Positions 8,609 through 17,927 of a DNA stretch of 40,303 nt are shown here, one piece after another (the first letter of the stretch is position 1; the number at the start of each line of letters is the position of its first letter). The notes under the pieces are model-generated. The model did no database searches. It was not told the DNA's origin and was given only the letters and a program-made list of their open reading frames with translations. The DNA comes from Aquifex sp. GTDB lineage: Bacteria > Aquificota > Aquificia > Aquificales > Aquificaceae. The translations under genes and the position numbers were made by a program. The DNA lies in contig WFPV01000211.1 of assembly GCA_015487405.1 (NCBI GenBank), positions 1 through 40,303 on the forward strand, in the 5' to 3' direction.

Positions 8609-9745
8609 ATGAAATTCAACAACTTTAAAGGGGAAAGAGTATTTACGCCGGGACCAGTGGAGATTCCCGACAGAATTCGGGAAGTCCTTGGAAGGCAGAT
8701 AATCCACCACAGGACGAAGGAATTCACCGAGGCATTCTTAGAAACGAGGGAGCTCTTCAAACGGCTCGTTGATTGCCCATCGGAGAACTTCGTCTTCTTC
8801 GCCTCTTCCGGAACGGGAGCTATGGAAGCCGCAGTTCTCAACTTCTTCTCCGAAGGGGACAAAGTTATAGCGGTTGTGGGGGGAAAGTTCGGGGAGCGCT
8901 GGAGCGAGCTCGGAAAGACTTACGGTCTGAACGTAATAGACCTGAGCGTTGAGTGGGGAAAGAGCGTAAACCCCGAAGATGTGGAGAAACTCTTAAAAGA
9001 ACACCCCGACTGCAAGGGAGTTTTAGTTCAGATGTCCGAGAGCTCCACGGGAGCTTACCACGACGTCAAGGCTTTGGCGAAGATAACGAGGGACAGGGAC
9101 ACACTCCTTGTAGTTGACGCCATAACCGCCCTCGGCGTTTACAACATGAAGCCCCACGAGTGGGGAATAGACATAGTGGTGGGAGGCTCCCAAAAAGCCT
9201 TCATGCTACCGCCGGGACTCTCCATGCTATGGTTCTCAGAAAAGGCTCAAGAGAGACTAAAACCGAGGTCTTACTACTTCAACGTAAAGAAGGAAGCAGA
9301 AAAACAGAAGGAGGGACAAACCGCCTTCACACCAGCCATAAGCCTGATACTTGCCCTGAGAGAATCCTTAGAGATGCTCTTAGAGGTGGGTATGGACGAG
9401 GTTGAGAAGAAGTATTCAAAGATGTCCCAGGGAGTCCGTGAAGCCCTAAAGGAGATAGGCTGTCAAATCTTTCCCGAAAATCCCGTAATATCTTTAACCG
9501 CGGTACTCCCTCCCGAAGGCGTTAACGCGGACGAGCTCAGGAAAGCCATTCTCTCAATGGGAATAAGGCTCGCGGGCGGTCAAGGTAAAGTTAAAGGAAA
9601 GATATTCCGAATCTCCCATATGGGAATGGACTACCTTGACGTGGTTCAGGCTCTCTCCGCGATAGAGCTCGCCTTAAACCAGTTAGGTAAAAAAGTTAGA
9701 TACGGCTCCGCCGTAGGTAAGTATTTAGAGGTTATCTCTTCTTGA
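8609..9745 (+). CDS. Class V PLP-dependent aminotransferase (serine/alanine-glyoxylate type)
   Basis: Fold-type I PLP enzyme of 378 residues, probably using serine or alanine with glyoxylate or pyruvate. It opens with FTPGPVEIPDRI and IIHHRT, has the cofactor loop ASSGTGAMEA (about residues 70-79), the VVDAITALG aspartate region (about 169-177), and the Schiff-base lysine K196 in GGSQKAFMLPPG. Relatives in hydrogen-oxidising bacteria have been labelled 'soluble hydrogenase 42 kDa subunit', but the sequence shows an aminotransferase. A TAAAAT box ends 7 nt before the ATG and there is no ribosome site. The 3' end overlaps a broken cytochrome c gene on the other strand. Confidence 0.9.
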   Translation: MKFNNFKGERVFTPGPVEIPDRIREVLGRQIIHHRTKEFTEAFLETRELFKRLVDCPSENFVFFASSGTGAMEAAVLNFFSEGDKVIAVVGGKFGERWSELGKTYGLNVIDLSVEWGKSVNPEDVEKLLKEHPDCKGVLVQMSESSTGAYHDVKALAKITRDRDTLLVVDAITALGVYNMKPHEWGIDIVVGGSQKAFMLPPGLSMLWFSEKAQERLKPRSYYFNVKKEAEKQKEGQTAFTPAISLILALRESLEMLLEVGMDEVEKKYSKMSQGVREALKEIGCQIFPENPVISLTAVLPPEGVNADELRKAILSMGIRLAGGQGKVKGKIFRISHMGMDYLDVVQALSAIELALNQLGKKVRYGSAVGKYLEVISS

Positions 9746-9967
9746 GGTTCAAAATCCATTCCGCTATCCACTCCGCCTCCTGCCTGCTCACCTTTTGAGG
9801 AGGCATCTCGTAATCTCCCCACTTTCCTTTACTTCCCTTTAGGATGCTCTCCACGAGCTTCTCCTTATCTTTTTCGGAATACCTCTCACTTATCTCTTAA
9901 AAGGAAGGTCCCAAGAGTCTCCTCCTCATATCGTGGCAGTAGGGACAGCCCCTCGCCCCTACGGTTC
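9732..9967 (-). pseudogene. Broken c-type cytochrome (c-551/c-552-like)
   Basis: Read on the minus strand this encodes the heme-binding motif CPYCH, then LLGPSF, an in-frame TAA where a lysine would be expected, and then EISERYS, a segment ending EMPPQKVS (probable axial Met) and EAEWIAEWILNLKK, the usual C-terminal helix of small class I cytochromes c. The reading frame is kept across the stop, which suggests one nonsense substitution. The signal peptide and N-terminus are missing; the frame runs directly into the decayed transposase next door. The 3' end overlaps the aminotransferase end by 14 bp. Confidence 0.7.
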
Positions 9968-10219
9968 TTAACGAAGTAGATGATAGTAAGTAAACAAATC
10001 AAGCGAGAGAAGGAGGGAGCAAAAATAACAAAAGAATGCTTTAGTTTTTCGCTTAAATGCTACCAATTTGTCTCTTAGCTTAGAATGCAATGCTTCATTC
10101 CTATTTACCCTTCTATACTTCATTTCCCTTTGTCCCTATATAACTCTCACATCTCATCTATGTTTACATTCTCTTGTCCGCTTTCTCTCCCCTTTTTTTC
10201 CACATTTAGGACACATCAT
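9968..10219 (-). pseudogene. Decayed small transposase (IS1/IS1595-like)
   Basis: Minus-strand frame of 84 codons with two internal stops. It begins MMCPKCGKKGERKRT, a zinc-ribbon like those at the start of IS1-type transposases, and near the end has NRNEALHSKLRDKLVAFKRK followed by TKAF, which resembles the C-terminal motif (NE-x-HS-x-LRD-x-L, RKTK) of IS1/IS1595-like enzymes. The catalytic core between them is missing, so the copy is internally deleted. I could not find terminal inverted repeats. It abuts the truncated end of the cytochrome c pseudogene, so insertion probably broke that gene. Family assignment is by eye. Confidence 0.5.
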
Positions 10220-10264
10220 ACTTCCTTATTTCCTCTCGTCTATTTCGTAAACTACCTTGTATTT

Positions 10265-12246
<1,982 letters not shown>

Positions 12247-12254
12247 AATAGCCC

Positions 12255-12279
12255 CTAATTGAAAAATGTATTCAATTAG
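12255..12279. promoter_or_regulatory. Palindromic operator before the double ferritin-like gene
   Basis: CTAATTGAA and TTCAATTAG form a perfect 9-bp inverted repeat with a 7-nt centre. On the minus strand a TTGACA (inside the last codons of the histone-like gene) is followed after 16 nt by TACATT, which falls in the palindrome centre, so a bound repressor would cover the -10. There is no T-run, which argues against a terminator. A redox or metal regulator would suit the ferritin-like target, but the regulator is not identified. Confidence 0.5.
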
Positions 12280-12725
12280 AAAACTTTGTCAACTAAGTGC
12301 TGGACGTATTCCATAGCGGTGGTGGAGGGTTTCCTCTCACCGGTGGCAAGCTTTATAACTTGGGCATACATGAGAAGGAGTCCCCCGAATATGTTTCTGT
12401 ATTCGGACTTTAGATCCTCCCCTACCTCCATCTCCACCGGAGGTATGAAAGCTATGTATTCTAAGAGCTCATCCGCTCCCATATCCTGCTCTATCTTCTG
12501 GAAGTTCTTTATATGCTCTTCCAAGGCTTTCGTAATGTTTAGGTCAGCTATGGTTATGAAGTCCCTTCCGTTCCAGCGGGCTCTTTGTTCGGCTCCGTGA
12601 AAGAGCTTTCCAAAAGTTGCCTTCACTCCGTCAAGGAGCATCTTGATGGTTTCGTCCGTCAGGTCTATCTTAAGCTCCGTTCTGAAGTAGTGGTCCAGTT
12701 TGTCAAATCCCTTCGGTCTAATCAT
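12276..12725 (-). CDS. DUF1931 double-histone-fold protein
   Basis: About 149 residues in which two histone-fold halves appear fused in one chain, matching the DUF1931 family whose Aquifex member has a published histone-like pseudodimer structure. Visible cues are the helix-loop-helix pattern DLTDETIKMLLDGVK, ARWNGRDFITIADL (typical histone-fold loop and helix) and KPSTTAMEYVQHLVDKVF at the C-terminus. I choose the ATG at 12725 (MIRPKGFDKL) because a TAAAAT box ends 7 nt upstream; the frame stays open to 12809, so a longer form is possible. Function, DNA packing or otherwise, is not shown by the sequence. Confidence 0.85.
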   Translation of the reverse strand: MIRPKGFDKLDHYFRTELKIDLTDETIKMLLDGVKATFGKLFHGAEQRARWNGRDFITIADLNITKALEEHIKNFQKIEQDMGADELLEYIAFIPPVEMEVGEDLKSEYRNIFGGLLLMYAQVIKLATGERKPSTTAMEYVQHLVDKVF

Positions 12726-12738
12726 AGCTTCTATTTTA
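12726..12738 (-). promoter_or_regulatory. Leaderless-type promoter of the histone-like gene
   Basis: On the minus strand TAAAAT (12738-12733) is followed by 7 nt and ATG. It shares two bases with the plus-strand TAGAAT box of the divergent hydrolase gene. Confidence 0.45.
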
Positions 12739-12750
12739 GAATATTTGGGT
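12737..12750 (+). promoter_or_regulatory. Leaderless-type promoter of the alpha/beta hydrolase
   Basis: TAGAAT at 12737-12742 is followed by 8 nt and the ATG at 12751; no clear Shine-Dalgarno sequence. It overlaps the divergent -10 box by two bases. Confidence 0.4.
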
Positions 12751-13518
12751 ATGATTAGGGCGAGTTTTCCCAAGGCTGTCGTATTTTTACACGCTTTTCC
12801 CTTGAACAAGGATATGTATAGGGCTCAGTTCTGTGCCTTTGAGAGGGAGGGAATCCCCTACATAGCCTTAGATTATCCCGGATTCGGAGACGCTCCCAAC
12901 CTTCCCGGAGAGTATTCCGTAGAGAGACTAACGGACTACGTGATTAACGAGGTTAGGAAATTTCGCGTAAAAGAAGTGGTCTTCGTAGGGGACAGTATGG
13001 GCGGATACATTATGTTTGACGCCTGGAGGAGATACAGGGAAATCGTTAAGGGTTTTGTTTTCGTTGCCACCAGGGCGGAAGCAGATACCGAAGAGGGTAA
13101 AAAAGCCAGATACGCGCTCATAGAGCGCGTGGAAAAAGGAGGAAAGGATTTCCTAATTGACGTAATGCTTGAGAACCAGACTTCTCCCGCTACGAAGAAG
13201 GACGAGAGTAAGATGAGGAAGCTAAGGTGCATAATGGAGAGAGCTACAAAGGAGGGGATAATTAAGACTTTAAAGGCTCTCGCGGAAAGGAGGGACAACA
13301 CCGATTTACTGCCGACTATAGACGTTCCTACGCTCGTTATAGCGGGAAGGGACGACGAGAAAGTTACGCCACCTGAGGTCGTGAAGAAGATAGCGGACGG
13401 TATTAAGGGAGCTAAATACTACGAGCTTGAAGACGCGGCACACCTGCCTCCCTTTGAGAATCCGAAGAAGTTTAACGAGATAGTGATTCCGTTTGTAAAG
13501 GAAGTCCTGGGTCTATGA
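12751..13518 (+). CDS. Alpha/beta hydrolase
   Basis: A 255-residue serine hydrolase of the alpha/beta fold, probably an esterase or related enzyme; substrate unknown. HAFPLNKDMY is at residues 14-23 (oxyanion region), the nucleophile elbow GDSMGG puts Ser at 82, the acid is D201 or D202 (AGRDDEKV), and His is H231 (DAAHLPP). I start at the ATG at 12751 (MIRASFPK), where homology begins; the in-frame ATG at 12700 lies inside the divergent histone-like gene. It is divergent from that gene with only 25 bp between starts. Confidence 0.88.
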   Translation: MIRASFPKAVVFLHAFPLNKDMYRAQFCAFEREGIPYIALDYPGFGDAPNLPGEYSVERLTDYVINEVRKFRVKEVVFVGDSMGGYIMFDAWRRYREIVKGFVFVATRAEADTEEGKKARYALIERVEKGGKDFLIDVMLENQTSPATKKDESKMRKLRCIMERATKEGIIKTLKALAERRDNTDLLPTIDVPTLVIAGRDDEKVTPPEVVKKIADGIKGAKYYELEDAAHLPPFENPKKFNEIVIPFVKEVLGL

Positions 13519-13520
13519 AA

Positions 13521-13532
13521 TAAATTAAGTTT
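13521..13532 (+). promoter_or_regulatory. Possible leaderless-type promoter of the 67-residue membrane protein
   Basis: TAAATT (13521-13526) is followed by 6 nt and ATG at 13533, three bases after the hydrolase stop. Read-through from the hydrolase promoter is the alternative. Confidence 0.3.
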
Positions 13533-13736
13533 ATGGAGTGGGGACAGGTTTTAACGATAATCTTCGGTGTTGCGGGTTTTATGTCAATTTTCGCTTTTCT
13601 ACTCAATAAAAGGATTGACGACCTAAGAGAAGAGGTGAAGGAAGTCAGAAGTGAAATCAAGGAACTAAGAAGTGAAATGAGGGAAATAAGGGAACTCCTT
13701 TACAAAGCCTTAGGTGTTGAAACTAAGAAAAGCTGA
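13533..13736 (+). CDS. Small membrane-anchored coiled-coil protein
   Basis: A 67-residue protein with one N-terminal membrane helix (about residues 7-24, ILTIIFGVAGFMSIFAFLL region) and a strongly heptad-like charged coil (RIDDLREEVKEVRSEIKEL and on to about residue 58). Such small proteins often oligomerise at the membrane. It may be cotranscribed with the hydrolase, 14 nt upstream, and its 3' end overlaps waaA on the other strand by 14 bp. I do not recognise a named family. Confidence 0.65.
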   Translation: MEWGQVLTIIFGVAGFMSIFAFLLNKRIDDLREEVKEVRSEIKELRSEMREIRELLYKALGVETKKS

Positions 13737-14799
13737 GCTCCTCCCGGATAGCTTTTAGATAACACTCCTTTACCTTCCTTCCCATCTCCTTTAAATCCAC
13801 CGAAGGTATCTCAAATTCAAAAATTAAAAACCTCAAGAGCTCCTTTAGCTCCTCCGTAGTGTTTGCCTGAAAGCCAAGTCCAAGGCTGAGGAGAATCTCC
13901 TTTAGGTCCTTAACTTTGTGGGTGTATCTCCCGAAAACTACGGGAGTATTGTAATAAGCGGGCTCAAGGAGGTTGTGCCCTCCCACGGGAACGAAGGTTC
14001 CTCCTACTATCGCTACCTTTGCGTAAGCGTAGAGGTCTCTCAAGAGTCCCAGTTTATCAATTATTAGGACTTCCCAACCGGCTTTCTTTTCGGAATACAG
14101 ACTCGTTTTAAAGCCAAAGCTCTGGGAAAGCTCCTTCACTTTTTCACTGCGCTCAACGTGGCGGGGTGCGATTACGAGTTTAAAGTTCCTCAGGTTTAAC
14201 TCCTTAAAGGCTCTTAAAATAATCTCCTCCTCCCCCTCGTGGGTGCTTCCGGCCACTATGTAATTACCTTTTGGAAGACCGAGGCTTTTGGGAGTGTGCT
14301 CGGAGATAAGCTTTAAATTACCGCAGGTCTTTACTTTTTTAGCTCCGAATCCTTTAAAGATTTCTGCATCTTTTTGAGTTCGTGTGATAATCAGGTTGAA
14401 GTCTTTTGCGAGCAGTCTTTCTAATAGCGTCCCCTTGGCGTAGGCGTTTATCAGGATTTTTTTCGCTTTTGTGAACTTTATAAGGGATAGCCAGAGCTCC
14501 CTCTCAAGGATTATCAAAGCCTTAGGCTTTATCCTTTCCTCAAAGCTCTTTATTAAAAAGGGAAGGTCCGCGGGCAAAGGGTAAAGGGCATCGTATTCTT
14601 CGGAAAATTTCTCTAAGTAGCTCCGTGCCCTCGGGGAGGAGTAGGTTAGGAGGATTTTGTGTTCTTTTTTAAGCTCCCTAATTATAGGTAAAGCGGTATT
14701 AAACTCTCCTACGCTCGCGGTGTGTATCCAGAGGGGGTTTTGGATTTCGGGCATTTCTTTGAGAAACAAGCGTTTGGAAAGCTCCCAATTCTTGGACAT
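13723..14799 (-). CDS. waaA: 3-deoxy-D-manno-octulosonic acid (Kdo) transferase
   Basis: Glycosyltransferase 30 family enzyme adding Kdo from CMP-Kdo to lipid A in the inner leaflet. The catalytic base is E32 in HTASVGEFN, followed by LTYSSPRAR, the CMP-binding APRHVERS loop and GGTFVPVGGHNLLEPA, all typical of WaaA. It lacks the N-terminal membrane helix of enterobacterial enzymes, as in other Aquificaceae. I start at the ATG at 14799 (MSKNWELS), 358 residues, because a TATAGT box ends 6 nt upstream; the frame can extend to 14823. kdsA elsewhere in the window supplies the Kdo pathway. Confidence 0.93.
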   Translation of the reverse strand: MSKNWELSKRLFLKEMPEIQNPLWIHTASVGEFNTALPIIRELKKEHKILLTYSSPRARSYLEKFSEEYDALYPLPADLPFLIKSFEERIKPKALIILERELWLSLIKFTKAKKILINAYAKGTLLERLLAKDFNLIITRTQKDAEIFKGFGAKKVKTCGNLKLISEHTPKSLGLPKGNYIVAGSTHEGEEEIILRAFKELNLRNFKLVIAPRHVERSEKVKELSQSFGFKTSLYSEKKAGWEVLIIDKLGLLRDLYAYAKVAIVGGTFVPVGGHNLLEPAYYNTPVVFGRYTHKVKDLKEILLSLGLGFQANTTEELKELLRFLIFEFEIPSVDLKEMGRKVKECYLKAIREELSFS

Positions 14800-14811
14800 T
14801 TGTAAACTATA
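14800..14811 (-). promoter_or_regulatory. Leaderless-type promoter of waaA
   Basis: On the minus strand TATAGT (14811-14806) plus 6 nt precedes the ATG at 14799. The divergent trmB start lies only 18 bp away at 14818 in the same AT-rich stretch. Confidence 0.4.
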
Positions 14812-14817
14812 TATTTT

Positions 14818-15714
14818 ATGCACTGCTTTATTAACTATAAGAGAGTAGAAAAACCGCTCAGAATTCCCAACTTGGAGGTGGAAATCGGATTCGGGAGGGG
14901 GGATTTCATCGTAAAGCTTGCAAAAGAAAATCCTGAGAAAAACTTTTTAGGGATAGAGCTCTCGGGCATCTCCCTTGAGAAACTTCTCAAGAGAGTGAAG
15001 AAGGAAGGCTTAAGTAACGTTTTCTGCACACGCGTTGACGCCTATTGGGGCTTTTACCTCCTTTTTGAGGACAATTACCTTGAAAACATCTACATGAACT
15101 ATCCCGACCCCTGGTTTAAGAAGCGCCACCACAAGAGGAGGCTCACCACTCCCGAAAGACTTTATATCTTTGCTAAGAAACTAAAGACCTTCGGTGAGAT
15201 AAGAGTAAGGAGTGATAACTACGACTTTATAGAGTTTACGAAGGAAACGGCGGAAACCTTGGAATGCTTTGAGATAGAGGAGGGAAGGTTAGAAGTTAGT
15301 GAGCCTTTGACCAAATACGAGGCTAAGTGGCTCTCTATGGGGAGGGAGCTCTATAAACTGGTTCTAAAAAAAGTTAGAGAGCCTAAGTTTGTTGAGCATC
15401 CCAGAATAGAGGAGGTGAAGGAGTTGTTTCCGGTAAAGATACCGAAGGTAAGTGTTGATAAAGAAAAGATTCAAAATACCGAGCTAAAGCTCGGTGATAA
15501 GGTTTACTTCAAGACCTTCAAAGTCTGGGAAGGGGAAAAGGGGTACTTAATTGAGAGCTTGCTCTCAGAAGAAGGTTATTACCAGAAGTTCTTTATAGAG
15601 GTGAAAGTTAAAGATGATGGGATAGTTGTAGACGTTTCACCCTTCAGCGAGGTTTTAAGAACAAGGAATTTACAAAAGGCTATAGAAAAGGTAGCAGAAC
15701 TTTTGAGCTCTTAA
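14818..15714 (+). CDS. trmB: tRNA (guanine-N7-)-methyltransferase with C-terminal extension
   Basis: Makes m7G46 in tRNA using SAM. The SAM motif is EIGFGRGDF (residues 22-30), followed by FLGIELSG (43-50) and the TrmB signature [15 protein letters not shown] (94-108). The methyltransferase domain ends near residue 205; the remaining 90 residues form a beta-rich extension absent from mesophilic TrmB (about 210-240 residues) but described for thermophile enzymes. Divergent from waaA and convergent with tatA, whose stop it overlaps by 4 bp. Confidence 0.92.
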   Translation: MHCFINYKRVEKPLRIPNLEVEIGFGRGDFIVKLAKENPEKNFLGIELSGISLEKLLKRVKKEGLSNVFCTRVDAYWGFYLLFEDNYLENIYMNYPDPWFKKRHHKRRLTTPERLYIFAKKLKTFGEIRVRSDNYDFIEFTKETAETLECFEIEEGRLEVSEPLTKYEAKWLSMGRELYKLVLKKVREPKFVEHPRIEEVKELFPVKIPKVSVDKEKIQNTELKLGDKVYFKTFKVWEGEKGYLIESLLSEEGYYQKFFIEVKVKDDGIVVDVSPFSEVLRTRNLQKAIEKVAELLSS

Positions 15715-15950
15715 ACTTTTGCTTCTCCCTTTTCTTCGGACTTCGCTGTTTCTTCCTTCTTCTCTCCCTTTACATCTTCAGCCTTCACTTCCTTAATCGG
15801 CTCGGTTTCTCCAGAAAGGGCTTTCCTGAAGTTTCTTATTCCCTCTCCAAGGGCTCTACCCGCCTCGGGAAGACGGGACGCTCCAAAGAGTAGGAATACT
15901 ACCGCTAAGATTATTAAAAGCTCGGTAAAAGATATTCCTCCAGGAAGCAT
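15711..15950 (-). CDS. tatA: TatA-family twin-arginine translocase subunit (second copy of tandem pair)
   Basis: Pore-forming subunit for export of folded proteins. A short periplasmic start, one membrane helix ([17 protein letters not shown], about residues 8-24) with the FG hinge, then the amphipathic helix [20 protein letters not shown] and a charged Lys/Glu tail. I start at ATG 15950, which shares one base with the upstream tatA stop (TGATG). 79 residues. No tatC is in the window. TatA and TatB cannot be separated with confidence; the length and the EAGRALGEG helix favour TatA. Confidence 0.88.
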   Translation of the reverse strand: MLPGGISFTELLIILAVVFLLFGASRLPEAGRALGEGIRNFRKALSGETEPIKEVKAEDVKGEKKEETAKSEEKGEAKV

Positions 15951-16126
15951 CACTGTTCCTCCTTCTTCCCCTCAAGCTCTTTTTTATCTTCCTCTGAAAG
16001 AGATTTCTTAAAGTTTCTTATTCCCTCTCCGAGTCCCCTACCGAGCTCGGGAAGTTTAGAGGCTCCGAAAACGATTAGGATAACGAGAAGTATAAGTAAT
16101 AGCTGCCATGGCAGAGGAAAGTGCAT
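15950..16126 (-). CDS. tatA: Short TatA-family protein (first copy of tandem pair)
   Basis: A 58-residue TatA paralogue. It has MHFPLPWQ, a membrane helix (about residues 8-23) ending in [10 protein letters not shown], then [18 protein letters not shown] and a short charged tail. The start has an AAGGAGGG ribosome site 6 nt upstream. It is followed by a second tatA with a one-base overlap, a likely duplication after which the tails diverged. It lies downstream of rpsR in the same direction. Confidence 0.85.
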   Translation of the reverse strand: MHFPLPWQLLLILLVILIVFGASKLPELGRGLGEGIRNFKKSLSEEDKKELEGKKEEQ

Positions 16127-16177
16127 TAAAACCCTCCTTTAGGAATAATTTAGAGGGGGCGAAAGGGAAAAGCAAGC

Positions 16178-16396
16178 TCAGTAAACGACGTAAGGGAGAA
16201 GTCCAAGCTGGCGGGCTCTCTTTATCTGAACGGCGAGCCTCCTCTGATGCTTTGCGCAGAGTCCCGTTTGCTTCCTGGACTTGATTCTTCCTCTCTCTGT
16301 CATAAAGTTTCTGAGCTCTTCGTAGTTCTTGTAATCTGGCTCCCTTTTTTGTTCACAATACATACAGACTTTCTTCTTAGCAGCCTTTATAACCAT
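16178..16396 (-). CDS. rpsR: 30S ribosomal protein S18
   Basis: Small-subunit protein (72 residues) that pairs with S6 on the 30S platform. KNYEELRNFMTERGRI and KQTGLCAKHQRRLAVQIKRA are the S18 core. C11, C14, C47 and H50 form a zinc site, the form seen in many thermophiles. The start has a GGAGG/AAGGAG site and overlaps the end of the PhnD-like gene by 20 nt. Unlike the common rpsF-ssb-rpsR order, a transport-type gene sits between ssb and rpsR. Confidence 0.97.
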   Translation of the reverse strand: MVIKAAKKKVCMYCEQKREPDYKNYEELRNFMTERGRIKSRKQTGLCAKHQRRLAVQIKRARQLGLLPYVVY

Positions 16397-17111
16397 AGCT
16401 CCTTACCTCCTCTACAAATTTTTGTAAATGCTCCAAAGAGTCAAGGGGAAACCAGTGGTTAATGTTCAAACGCTCTAAAATTTTTCTTCCTTTTTTATCG
16501 GTCGTCATCTCCCAGAGGGCTTCCAAGATGTTATCCCTCTGGTTTTCATACTTAGGAGAAAGCATGATTACATGAGAAGCTATCCTTTCGTTGCTCTCGT
16601 AAATAGGAACTACTCCCTCCTTTGAGATTCGGGTTAGGTCGTTCCAGAAATCCTTATAAAGGAATCCGTAGGGTGCTACTCCCCTCTTTACGTCGCCCAG
16701 AACCTTCTGCCAGGAGTCTCTGTTCTCAAGCTCCGCGTTTATTCCCTTTTTGCGGAGAATGTGCATCCTCAAGAAGCTCGCAAACTGATTTGCAACGTAA
16801 AGAACCTTTTTCCCCTTTATAGCTTCTAAGGATTTTTCCTCTTTTTCGTTGGCTATTATTACAACTTCGTCGTAGTTGTCGTTTCCGGCTACAGGTATAA
16901 ATCCTAACTCTTCACTAACCTTAAGGGCGTCTAAGGGGCTTGAGTAGGTTAAATCAACCTCGGGTAATTTTTCGTAATAGCAACTGAAGTCCAAGCAGTT
17001 TTCCAAGGAAAATTTAATCCCTGTCTTCTTAGAAAGGTAAGAGATAAAGTCTATCCAGGTAACGGTATCCTTTACAGTGTCGTGGGGACAAATTGCGACC
17101 TTTAGGTGCAT
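16377..17111 (-). CDS. PhnD-like substrate-binding protein without signal peptide
   Basis: A 244-residue protein resembling the PhnD/phosphate-phosphonate periplasmic binding family: VAICPHD start, a two-lobed pattern with DLTYSSPLDALKVSEELGF (about residues 53-71), GKKVLYVANQFASFLRMHIL (about 101-121) and VKRGVAPYGFLYKDFW (about 144-159). No signal peptide or lipobox is visible and no permease or ATPase is nearby, so a cytoplasmic sensor role is possible. It sits between ssb and rpsR and overlaps the latter by 20 nt. Ligand unknown. Confidence 0.75.
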   Translation of the reverse strand: MHLKVAICPHDTVKDTVTWIDFISYLSKKTGIKFSLENCLDFSCYYEKLPEVDLTYSSPLDALKVSEELGFIPVAGNDNYDEVVIIANEKEEKSLEAIKGKKVLYVANQFASFLRMHILRKKGINAELENRDSWQKVLGDVKRGVAPYGFLYKDFWNDLTRISKEGVVPIYESNERIASHVIMLSPKYENQRDNILEALWEMTTDKKGRKILERLNINHWFPLDSLEHLQKFVEEVRSYGYKGC

Positions 17112-17128
17112 TTAGTTCTCTCCTTCCC

Positions 17129-17581
17129 TTAAAAGGGTATCTCATCTTCCTCGCCAAAGGGGGTTTCCTTTTCCTCGGAGGTTATCTTTTTTATGTCCTC
17201 TTCAATGCTGGAGAGGGTTTCCTCCTCTTCGCTCACCTCGGGTTGCTCTTCGGCACCTTTGGGTCGGCTGACGAGCTTTACGCTTTCCGCCACTATCCTA
17301 ACCTTGGAGAAGGTCTTTCCTTCCTTCTCCCATTTTTCCTGAACAAGCCTTCCCTCAACGAGAACTAAGTATCCCTTTGAGAAGCGAGTTCCCCAGTCCT
17401 CCGCACTCTTCCCGTAAGCTTTCACGTCAAAGAAGTGGCTTTCTTCCCTCCACTCTCCGCTCTGGTCCTTATACCTGCGGTTGTAGGCTACGGTGAATTC
17501 TACGACGGGCGTTCCGCTTGGAAGGTAGGTTATTACGGGGTCCCTCGTAAGCCTTCCTATAAGTAAAACCTTATTGAGCAT
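17129..17581 (-). CDS. ssb: Single-stranded DNA-binding protein
   Basis: Binds ssDNA in replication and repair. A typical OB fold from MLNKVLLIGRLTRDPVITY through FFDVKAYGKSAEDWGTRFSKG and LVLVEGRL (about residues 1-105), then a disordered acidic linker and the conserved acidic C-terminal tip ending DEIPF, which recruits partner proteins. 150 residues. The start overlaps the rpsF end by 11 nt, the usual S6-SSB coupling. Confidence 0.97.
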   Translation of the reverse strand: MLNKVLLIGRLTRDPVITYLPSGTPVVEFTVAYNRRYKDQSGEWREESHFFDVKAYGKSAEDWGTRFSKGYLVLVEGRLVQEKWEKEGKTFSKVRIVAESVKLVSRPKGAEEQPEVSEEEETLSSIEEDIKKITSEEKETPFGEEDEIPF

Positions 17582-17912
17582 TTTTCCTTACTTCACTCTC
17601 CTTTATCTGGAAGTTGAGCCACCTTATCACGTCCTCGTCAATCTTCAGCTGGAAGTCAAGCTCGTTAGGAAGTTGGGGATTTTCGGTCTTGAACTGAAGT
17701 ATGTAATACTTTGCGTTGGTGAACTTCTGTATCGGATAAGCGAGGGTCTTCATTCCCCAGTCTTCCTCGTAGAGGATTTCTCCGCCTTTCTGTTTGATAA
17801 ACTCCTTGATTTGTTCAACTTTTTTCTTCATCTCTTCGTCGCTCAAGGTGGGCTTTAGTGCAAATACGGTCTCGTAATACCTTAAGGTCTTGTAATGTCT
17901 AAGTCTCGGCAT
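17571..17912 (-). CDS. rpsF: 30S ribosomal protein S6
   Basis: Small-subunit protein that binds S18. After about 9 extra residues the family core begins RYYETVFALKPTLSDEEMKK, with a KMKTLAYPI-like segment (WGMKTLAYPIQKF, about residues 67-79) and YYILQFKT. 113 residues. First gene of rpsF-ssb-(PhnD-like)-rpsR-tatA-tatA. A strong GGGAGGT ribosome site lies just upstream in a leader with two hairpins. Confidence 0.96.
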   Translation of the reverse strand: MPRLRHYKTLRYYETVFALKPTLSDEEMKKKVEQIKEFIKQKGGEILYEEDWGMKTLAYPIQKFTNAKYYILQFKTENPQLPNELDFQLKIDEDVIRWLNFQIKESEVRKNAQ

Positions 17913-17927
17913 TCTTCTTACCTCCCG

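Noticed and set aside
12726..12809. Longer histone-like protein starting at 12809
   Set aside because: The extension runs into the divergent hydrolase gene and across its own probable -10 box; the conserved part begins at 12725.
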